Assembly (NCBI GenBank): GCA_034430555.1
Contig: DAOUEM010000495.1
Location: 1-64,000, forward strand
From: DAOTXK01 sp034430555
GTDB lineage: Bacteria > Chloroflexota > Anaerolineae > Aggregatilineales > Ch27
Length of the DNA: 64,000 nucleotides
Reading direction: 5' to 3'
In this document: positions 8,161 to 14,597 of the stretch, piece after piece
How positions within the stretch are numbered: the stretch's first letter is position 1
How the letters are laid out: the number at the start of each line of letters is the position of its first letter
Made by a program: the position numbers and the translations under genes
Notes under the pieces: generated by a model
Database searches by the model: none
What the model saw: only the letters and a program-made list of their open reading frames with translations
What the model was told of the DNA's origin: nothing

Positions 8161-9360
8161 ATGAAAATCACCGCCATCGAAAGCCTGCAATGGGCCGAAT
8201 ATCCCCGCCTGATGGTGGTCCGCGCCCACACCGACTCCGGGCTGATCGGCCTGGGCGAAACCGTGGACAAAATCCCCGGGGCCAAGGGCGCGCTGCACGG
8301 CACCCTCGCGCCGCTGATCCTGGGACAGGACGCGCTGGACATCGAAGGGCTGTGGCGCTTCGTGATGGACAACCTGATGTACCACGGTTTCGCCGGGGCG
8401 GAGACACGCGCCCTCTCCGCGGTGGAGGTCGCGCTGTGGGACCTGATGGGCCGGCATTACGGCGCGCCGCTCTATCACCTGCTGGGCGGCAAGACGCGCG
8501 CGCGCATCCCCACTTACAACACCTGCATCGGCTTTGGCGACACCCAGGATTACGCCGCCTGGCACGAGGATGCCGGGGCGCTGGCCCGCAGCCTGCTCGA
8601 CGACGGCATCAAAGCCATGAAAATCTGGCCCTTCGACCGCTTCAGCGAGGGCAGCTTCGGCCAGTACATCAGCCCGGCGGAAGTAGAGGCGGGCCTCACG
8701 CCCATCCGGCAGATTCGGGAGGCGGTCGACGGCGCGATGGAGATCGGCATCGAATGCCACTTCCGCTGGAACCGGGTCAGCATCGAGCGCATCGCCCGCG
8801 CCCTGGAACCCTACGACATCCTCTTTATGGAAGACGTGATGGCCGCCGTCTACCCGGATGAGATCAAGGCCTTCAGCCGGCGGACCAGCATCCCGGTGAT
8901 CGGCTCCGAACTGCTGATGACGCGCTGGCAGGTCCGCGACTGGCTGGTGAACGGCGTCTCCCAAATCCTGATGACCGACCCGGTGTGGAACGGCGGCATC
9001 GCCGAGACGCGCAAGATGGCCGCGCTGGCGGAGACGTTCGGGGTGCCGCTGGTGCTGCACAACGTGGCCGGCCCGATCTGCCACGCCGCCTGTATGCACC
9101 TGGGCGCGCACATCCCCAACCTGTACTTCGTCGAGTCGGTGCGCGCCTTTTACCGGACGTATTTCCCCATCTTCAGCGGCTGGCAGCCGGCGGTGATCGA
9201 CGGCACGCTGGATATCCCCGATGGGCCGGGGCTGGGCATCAGCCTGCGCCCGGAGATGCTGGCCCGCGACGATCTGACCCGGCAGGTCTCCGAGGGCGAA
9301 GGGCTGGCCGGGGGCCGCCGCGCCATGGGCGATCACTGGGCGGTGGAAGAAGTCCGCTAG
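8161..9360 (+). CDS. Mandelate-racemase-subgroup sugar-acid dehydratase
   Basis: Enolase-superfamily protein of 399 residues. An N-terminal capping domain (1-115) precedes the TIM barrel. Catalytic elements in order: KAMK (Lys151/Lys154), metal ligands Glu198, Glu224 and Glu250, and His300 in VLHNVAG. It should remove water from an aldonate to give a 2-keto-3-deoxy acid. In archaeal Weimberg routes the aldonate dehydratase belongs to this superfamily and pairs with a FAH-type dehydratase and KGSADH, exactly as in this cluster. GAGGA lies before ATG 8161. The substrate (arabinonate, xylonate, galactonate or similar) cannot be read from the sequence. Confidence 0.85.
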   Translation: MKITAIESLQWAEYPRLMVVRAHTDSGLIGLGETVDKIPGAKGALHGTLAPLILGQDALDIEGLWRFVMDNLMYHGFAGAETRALSAVEVALWDLMGRHYGAPLYHLLGGKTRARIPTYNTCIGFGDTQDYAAWHEDAGALARSLLDDGIKAMKIWPFDRFSEGSFGQYISPAEVEAGLTPIRQIREAVDGAMEIGIECHFRWNRVSIERIARALEPYDILFMEDVMAAVYPDEIKAFSRRTSIPVIGSELLMTRWQVRDWLVNGVSQILMTDPVWNGGIAETRKMAALAETFGVPLVLHNVAGPICHAACMHLGAHIPNLYFVESVRAFYRTYFPIFSGWQPAVIDGTLDIPDGPGLGISLRPEMLARDDLTRQVSEGEGLAGGRRAMGDHWAVEEVR

Positions 9361-9372
9361 CGCCGATGTCCT

Positions 9373-11136
9373 CTACGCCGGCTCACCCCGGCCCGAAACC
9401 AGCGCCAGCCGGTCCACCACGAAGATCGCCAGCAGGGCGAAGGCCAGCGCGAAGATCGGCAGGAAGCGCGCGGCGAAACTGACCGTTATCCCGGCGATGG
9501 GGGCCGTTTCCATACTGAATTGACCAAGGATCATCATCAAGTTAACGGGCAGGGTGTACATGTCCCGCGAATTTACCGAGATCAGCGGCCAGAGCACGTC
9601 GTGCAGGCTGGCGAAGCTCATCACAGTGCCGACCAGCAAGATCAACCCCAGGGAGGGCAGCAGCACCGTCCGGGTCAGCATGTTGGCGGGCACGACACCT
9701 TCGCGGCGGGCGGCAGCGTACTGGTCATGCACGCCGTCGAAAAACAGCTTGAAGATCAGCAGGCTGACGCCGTTCATCAACCAGGGCACCAGCAGGACCG
9801 TATGCGTATCCAGCAGTTCCTGTTCACGCACGGTATCAAACCACTGGAGGCTCAGCGCTTCCGGCGGGATGAAGGCAAACAGCAGCAGCGCCAGGAAGAT
9901 CAGGTCGCTGGCGCGCCGGCCACCCGGACGGAAATACCCCAGCGCCAGCCCGGCCAGGAACGTCACCGGCAGCTGGACCAGCCAGATCACCAGCCAGGGC
10001 GCCAGCGTGTTGACCTGTGCCGCACCCCACTCCACCAGGGAAAACACATCCTCCCAGGCATTGGAGTTCTGGGCGAGCTGCCAGCCCCAGAAGAAGGGAT
10101 AGATCACCAGCAAGCCGATCACCAGCAGCAGCGGCAGGCTGAGGATGGACAGCAGGCTGCGCGAGGCCCCCTCTGCCGGTTCTGCCGGGACGACGACCAG
10201 CTTCAGGCGTAACAGCGTCACCACGACCCAGACCAGCAGCCCCAGCAGCATGAAGGCCACGATCATCAAAAATGCCGGGACGGCAGCGTAACCAAACTTG
10301 AAATTCTGAAAGCCCTGCTGGTAGGTATACAACGCATAACTGAGGGTGGCATGGGCCGGGCCACCTCGCGTGAGCACGTAGGGGATGGTGAAAGCGGTCA
10401 AAGCGCTGACCATCGCCACGGGCAAACTCAACAGCCACAGGCCGGCAAATGGGAGCAGCCAGCGCCTGTCGCCGGCGCGCCTGCCGCGCAGCACCAGCAG
10501 GTAGGCGATCCCGCCGACGACCACCGCTATGGCCAGGGTGATGAGGGCGTCCAGCAGCAGGGTGGACCCCCGCGCCCCGTCGGGGCGGCCCAGGAACAAC
10601 CAGTCCGGGGGCGGAAATACGGGCGAAGGCTCCCGGCCCCACATCTGGCCCCAGTACAACCGCCAGAGCACGGCCAGGGCGATGGGCGAGATCAGCGCGC
10701 CGGTCACCGCGATCACCAGCCAGTTCAAGACCCGCCCAAGGCGACCCTGCAAACCGACCAGCAGCGCGATCAGCGGCGGGATCAAACTGACAACGACGAC
10801 GCGCACGATCATCACCAGCACGGTATAGTTGAACGCCCCGCCAAAGACGTTATCCTCGCCCAGGCGCGCGTAGTTGTCTATGCCAACCAGTTCCGGCGGC
10901 GTCATCATGTTGTACTCGGTGAAACTGAGGGACAAGGTACCGAGGGCCGGGAGCAACTGGACGACCGCCCACACGATCACGACCGGCAGCAGCAGCAGCA
11001 GCCCGATGACCAGCCGGCTGGACGGACTCATTTCCCCCGGCGGCGGTGCGTAACTCGATACAATGTCCTGTAGATGTTCGGCGTCACCCTGTAATGGCAC
11101 AGAGTCCAGCGGCTGATCAGGTGTCTGATCGATCAT
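9373..11136 (-). CDS. Single-chain ABC sugar permease (two permease halves fused)
   Basis: Membrane protein of 587 residues in which a MalF/UgpA-like half (about 40-320) is joined to a MalG/UgpE-like half (about 345-587). The first half has SLSFTEYNMM, the GALISPIALAVLW segment and LTRGGPAHAT. The second half has a recognisable EAA-type coupling loop (YAAARREGVVPANMLTRTV). In the first half the region where the EAA loop should be is replaced by a basic linker (RGRRAGDRRW), so only one coupling helix may contact the ATPase. ATG 11136 has GGGGGGA upstream; the longer ORF lacks a binding site. No ATP-binding subunit or exported binding protein is encoded in the window. It is convergent with the enolase gene 12 bp away. 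Confidence 0.8.
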   Translation of the reverse strand: MIDQTPDQPLDSVPLQGDAEHLQDIVSSYAPPPGEMSPSSRLVIGLLLLLPVVIVWAVVQLLPALGTLSLSFTEYNMMTPPELVGIDNYARLGEDNVFGGAFNYTVLVMIVRVVVVSLIPPLIALLVGLQGRLGRVLNWLVIAVTGALISPIALAVLWRLYWGQMWGREPSPVFPPPDWLFLGRPDGARGSTLLLDALITLAIAVVVGGIAYLLVLRGRRAGDRRWLLPFAGLWLLSLPVAMVSALTAFTIPYVLTRGGPAHATLSYALYTYQQGFQNFKFGYAAVPAFLMIVAFMLLGLLVWVVVTLLRLKLVVVPAEPAEGASRSLLSILSLPLLLVIGLLVIYPFFWGWQLAQNSNAWEDVFSLVEWGAAQVNTLAPWLVIWLVQLPVTFLAGLALGYFRPGGRRASDLIFLALLLFAFIPPEALSLQWFDTVREQELLDTHTVLLVPWLMNGVSLLIFKLFFDGVHDQYAAARREGVVPANMLTRTVLLPSLGLILLVGTVMSFASLHDVLWPLISVNSRDMYTLPVNLMMILGQFSMETAPIAGITVSFAARFLPIFALAFALLAIFVVDRLALVSGRGEPA

Positions 11137-11307
11137 ATAGGGTCCCCCCAAAACGTATAGTTGGTACCGAACCAGGATCACAGGCGAGTCTGCCGTCCGG
11201 CTGACAGGCTCGCCGCCCCACAGCCCTATAGTGGATCAAAATCGTCTGCCTGACAACCCGGCCCGGCGAAGCGTGCAGCGCGGGTGCCAGGCAACTTTCA
11301 CCTGACC

Positions 11308-11316
11308 TGCTATAAT
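11308..11316 (+). promoter_or_regulatory. Extended -10 promoter element for the AEC transporter
   Basis: TGCTATAAT is a perfect extended -10 box in the 258-bp divergent gap between the fused permease and the AEC gene. No convincing -35 is visible. The transcript would start near 11323 and leave a leader of about 70 nt before GTG 11395. Confidence 0.5.
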
Positions 11317-11394
11317 GGACCGTCGCTGGAGGGTGGGCATTGGTGCGCCCATCTTCCGGGTTATTTTTTGCCGGGTCAGGAGCCGACCACCCTC

Positions 11395-12297
11395 GTGATT
11401 GAAGCCTTCGTTGAAGTCGTCAGCCCAATATTCATCGTGGTTGGCATCGCCATGGTCGCCACTCGTCTCTTCAAGCCGGATGTCCAGACCGTTTCTCGCC
11501 TGAGCATCTACGTCTTCACGCCGTTCCTGCTGCTGGACGGCATCTCTACCTCCGACCTGAACGCCGACGAGTTCATCCAGATCACGCTGGTGGTGGTGGC
11601 CTCGTCGCTGGCGATGGCCGCGATCGGCTGGGGCATCGCGCGCCTGCTGCGCCTGGAGCGCCGGATACAGAGCGCCTTGATGCTGTCCATCGTGCTGATC
11701 AACTGCGGCAATTACGGCCTGCCGCTGGTAGGCTTCGCCTACGGCGAGGCGGGCTTCCAGCGGGCGATGGTCTTTTTTGTGATGTCGGTGCTGGTGGCCA
11801 ATACGCTGGGCGTGTTCCTGGCCTCGCGGGGGACGGCGTCAATCCGCGCCTCGCTGGTGAATATCCTCAAAGTGCCCATGCTCTACGGGTTGCTGGTGGG
11901 CCTGGCCCTGAACTTCACGGGCACGGCGCTGCCCCTGACTCTGCAGCGGGTCGTGCAGCTGTTGGGCGCGGCCGCCGTGCCGTCGATGCTGATCGTGCTG
12001 GGCATCCAGCTGACCCATACGTCGATGCAGGGCCGGATCGGGCCGATCCTGGCGGCGGCGGGGACGCGCCTGCTGATCGCGCCGCTGGTGGCGCTGGGGG
12101 TTACCGTGCTCTTCGGTCTCGCCGGCCTGACGCAGCAGGTCGCCATCTTGCAGGCCAGTATGCCCACTGCAGTGATGGCCGGCGTCTTCGCCACCGAGTT
12201 CGACAGCGACGCGGAATTCACCACCGCCGTGATCCTGGTCAGCACGCTGCTCAGCATGGTGACCCTGACCGGGCTGCTGGTGCTGCTGGGGCCGTGA
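11395..12297 (+). CDS. AEC (auxin efflux carrier) family transporter
   Basis: About ten hydrophobic helices in 300 residues, beginning with VEVVSPIFIVVGIAMV and containing the unwound-helix sequence VLINCGNYGLPLVGFAYG that is typical of this family. The C-terminal half has the second conserved stretch (ASMPTAVMAGVFATEF). AEC proteins are secondary carriers of organic acids such as malate, malonate or auxin-like acids across the inner membrane. I use GTG 11395: the longer frame from 11284 would put a hydrophilic 37-residue extension before helix 1 and would start upstream of the extended -10 box, whereas CAGGAG lies 12 nt before this GTG. The substrate is unknown; a sugar-derived organic acid would fit the surroundings. 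Confidence 0.78.
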   Translation: MIEAFVEVVSPIFIVVGIAMVATRLFKPDVQTVSRLSIYVFTPFLLLDGISTSDLNADEFIQITLVVVASSLAMAAIGWGIARLLRLERRIQSALMLSIVLINCGNYGLPLVGFAYGEAGFQRAMVFFVMSVLVANTLGVFLASRGTASIRASLVNILKVPMLYGLLVGLALNFTGTALPLTLQRVVQLLGAAAVPSMLIVLGIQLTHTSMQGRIGPILAAAGTRLLIAPLVALGVTVLFGLAGLTQQVAILQASMPTAVMAGVFATEFDSDAEFTTAVILVSTLLSMVTLTGLLVLLGP

Positions 12298-12414
12298 GCA
12301 CCCGGCTGCCAGGATGGCGCATTGTCCATGAGATTTGGTTATGCCTATCACTATTCACCGCCGCAAAAAACGATAGAAATCACAGGTAAAATAGATCGGC
12401 TGTAAGGAGCAGCT

Positions 12415-12552
12415 ATGGTTTCGACACGCGCGATCGTTCGTCGCCGCCACATAACGCGTCACATGACGCGTCAAATGACGCCCCATCTGACTTTTACCCG
12501 TACGCTGCAGGCGGCGCGATCCGCCGCGCGGCACACACAGAGGATGGTCTGA
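12415..12552 (+). CDS. Small Arg/His/Thr-rich ORF (45 aa), possible leader peptide
   Basis: ATG 12415 is preceded by AAGGAG with 5-nt spacing, one of the best binding sites nearby, and the frame runs 45 codons to TGA 12550-12552. The product is very basic (RRRH) with three consecutive four-residue units (ITRH, MTRQ, MTPH) encoded by a 12-bp tandem repeat at 12451-12486. The stop lies only 4 bp before the start codon of the sugar isomerase, whose own binding site is weak, so translation may be coupled. It could be a leader peptide that tunes the downstream gene, a small basic protein, or a spurious frame. I recognise no family. Confidence 0.4.
   Translation: MVSTRAIVRRRHITRHMTRQMTPHLTFTRTLQAARSAARHTQRMV
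12451..12486 (+). repeat. 12-bp tandem repeat, three units, inside the small ORF
   Basis: Units ATAACGCGTCAC, ATGACGCGTCAA and ATGACGCCCCAT follow each other without gaps. The first two contain the palindrome ACGCGT (MluI-like), so they could also be regulator half-sites. They keep the reading frame of the small ORF. Confidence 0.6.
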
Positions 12553-12556
12553 AAGA

Positions 12557-13315
12557 ATGGCTAATCTTGCCCCGATCAGTATCCAGCTTTGGACCGTGCG
12601 CGAGTTGATGCAAGAGGACTTCGCCGGCGTGATCCGGCAGATCGCCGAGATCGGTTATGTCGGCGTGGAGCCGTTCGGCGCGCCCGATAACCTGCAGGAA
12701 GCAGCGCGCCTGTACAAAGAGCTGGGCTTGCAGGTCCCCAGCGCCCACGTGCCCTTCCCCCTGGGCGAAAACCAGGCCACGGTCCTGGCCATCGCCGAGG
12801 CTTACGAGTTGGCGTATATCGTCTCCGGGCGCGGCCCCGACTACTTCAAAACGGTGGACGACATCAAGCGCACCTGCGAAGACTTCAACGAAGCCGGGCG
12901 CTTCGCCGCCGAAAACGGCTACACGTTCGGCGTTCATAACCACTGGTGGGAGTACCTCCAGGTGGATGGGCGCTACGCCTACGAATACATGAAGGAATGG
13001 GTCGACCCCGCCGTCACCTTCCAGCTGGACACCTACTGGATCCAGGTGAGCGGGCCGGACCCGGTCGCCATCGTGGCGGAAAATGGCGCGCGCGCGCCGC
13101 TGCTGCACATCAAAGACGGCCCCGCCGACCGCGAAAAGAACATGACCGCCCTGGGCGACGGCGTGATCGACGTGCCCGGCATCGTGCAGGCCAGCCAGGC
13201 ACACACTGAGTGGCTGATCTACGAGATGGATCGCTGCGATACCGACGTGATGGAAGCCGTTCGCAAGAGCTACCAGTATATGATAGGGGAGGGCCTGGCC
13301 CGTGGAAACCGCTAA
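12557..13315 (+). CDS. Sugar phosphate isomerase/epimerase (xylose-isomerase-like TIM barrel)
   Basis: Protein of 252 residues of the AP-endonuclease-2/IolE-like TIM-barrel family. It starts with SIQLWTVRELM; the strand motifs GYVGVEPFG, the VHNHWWEY segment, FQLDTYW near residue 157 and LLHIKDG near 182 carry the probable metal ligands (Glu, His, Asp, His). Such enzymes isomerise or epimerise keto-sugars and are commonly paired with a Gfo/Idh/MocA dehydrogenase, as here: the next gene starts 14 bp before this one ends. The pair probably runs an oxidation-isomerisation sequence on an inositol or hexose-like substrate. The exact substrate is not evident. Confidence 0.82.
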   Translation: MANLAPISIQLWTVRELMQEDFAGVIRQIAEIGYVGVEPFGAPDNLQEAARLYKELGLQVPSAHVPFPLGENQATVLAIAEAYELAYIVSGRGPDYFKTVDDIKRTCEDFNEAGRFAAENGYTFGVHNHWWEYLQVDGRYAYEYMKEWVDPAVTFQLDTYWIQVSGPDPVAIVAENGARAPLLHIKDGPADREKNMTALGDGVIDVPGIVQASQAHTEWLIYEMDRCDTDVMEAVRKSYQYMIGEGLARGNR

Positions 13316-14399
13316 AGTTGGTATCATCGGCTGCGGCAACATCGCCCCGCAGTACGTCAAGGGCTGCCGTGCCTTCAATATCCTGGAAGTAACGACCTGC
13401 GCCGACATCAAGGCGGAAAAAGCCCAGACGCTGGCCGACGTGTACGACCTGAAAGCCCTCAGCGTGGCAGACCTGCTGGCCGATCCGGCCATCGACATCG
13501 TGATCAACCTGACCGTGCCCCAGGTCCACGCCGAAGTCAGTCAGGCGATCATCGCCGCCGGCAAACACGTGCACAGCGAAAAACCGCTGGGCATGAACCG
13601 CCAGGAAGGCCGGCAAATCCTGGAAGCGGCCAAACAGGCCGGAGTCCGAGCAGGCTGCGCACCGGATACGTTCCTGGGCGGCGGCTTGCAAACCTGCCGC
13701 AAGCTGATCGACGACGGCGCGATCGGCGAGCCGGTGGCGGCGACGGCCTTCATGGCCAGCCACGGGCCGGAAGGCTGGCACCCCAACCCGGAGTTCTTTT
13801 ACAAACCGGGCGGCGGCCCGCTCTTCGACATGGGGCCGTATTACATCACGGCGCTGGTGCACCTGCTGGGCGCGGTCAAGTCGGTGACCGGCTCGGCCCG
13901 CATCTCCTTCCCGGAGCGCATTGCTACCAGCCCGGAGAAAAACGGCCTGCGCATCGGCGTAGAGGTGCCCACCCACGTGGCCGGCGTGTTCGATTTCGCC
14001 GCCGGACCGGTGGCGACCTTCATCACCAGCTTCGACGTGTGGGCGCACACCCTGCCGCGCATCGAGATTTACGGCTCGGAGGGGTCGCTGTCGGTGCCCG
14101 ATCCGAACATCTTCGAGGGGCCGGTCCACCTGTGGGAAAAAAGCACCGGCGACTGGCGCGAGGTCGAGCTGACGCACAGCGGCGAGGTGCGGCGCGGCGT
14201 CGGCGTGGCCGACATGGCCTACGGCCTGAAGTCCGGGCGCACGCACCGGGCCAGCGGCGACCTGGCCTTCCACGTGTTGGACGTCATGGAAACACTGATC
14301 GAGGCTGCCGAGCAGAACAAACGCCTGGACCTGGCCAGCGCCCCAGAGCGCCCGTCAGCGCTGCCTACCGGCCTGCCGAAAGGCGAACTGGACACCTGA
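13302..14399 (+). CDS. Gfo/Idh/MocA-family oxidoreductase
   Basis: NAD(P)-dependent dehydrogenase of 365 residues. The Rossmann domain begins KVGIIGCGNIAP (residues 5-16), and the conserved EKPLG motif (HSEKPLGMN) lies near residue 94. The C-terminal beta-sheet domain contains GGGPLFDMGPYYI, typical of the substrate-binding half. Family members oxidise or reduce sugars and cyclitols. GTG 13302 has AGGGGAGGG upstream and overlaps the isomerase stop by 14 bp, pointing to coupled expression. Downstream, after a structured 198-bp gap, comes the GH31 gene. Confidence 0.88.
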   Translation: METAKVGIIGCGNIAPQYVKGCRAFNILEVTTCADIKAEKAQTLADVYDLKALSVADLLADPAIDIVINLTVPQVHAEVSQAIIAAGKHVHSEKPLGMNRQEGRQILEAAKQAGVRAGCAPDTFLGGGLQTCRKLIDDGAIGEPVAATAFMASHGPEGWHPNPEFFYKPGGGPLFDMGPYYITALVHLLGAVKSVTGSARISFPERIATSPEKNGLRIGVEVPTHVAGVFDFAAGPVATFITSFDVWAHTLPRIEIYGSEGSLSVPDPNIFEGPVHLWEKSTGDWREVELTHSGEVRRGVGVADMAYGLKSGRTHRASGDLAFHVLDVMETLIEAAEQNKRLDLASAPERPSALPTGLPKGELDT

Positions 14400-14431
14400 T
14401 CCACGGGGCCGGTGCGAACATCGTATATCGT

Positions 14432-14540
14432 GGGGTGATGCGGCAGGGACAAAACCCCGGCATCACCCCCGTTGCCAACCCATCCCCGGCAAACGCGCAG
14501 TTTTCCTGGCAGCAGCCTCTGGCAGAGGCCTGGCAACGGG
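14432..14540 (+). other. Structured intergenic leader before GH31, with overlapping stems
   Basis: A perfect 10-bp stem GGGGTGATGC (14432-14441) / GCATCACCCC (14460-14469) shares bases 14468-14469 with a second stem CCCGTTGCC (14468-14476) / GGCAACGGG (14532-14540), which encloses a small CCTCT/AGAGG hairpin (14516-14528). The two long stems cannot both form fully, as in attenuators. A CATAAT box follows at 14553. No known riboswitch class is recognised. Confidence 0.4.
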
Positions 14541-14597
14541 CCAGGTTCTACAGCATAATCCGGGCACGTTTTTCCTCACCTCAAAAAGGTTAGTAGC

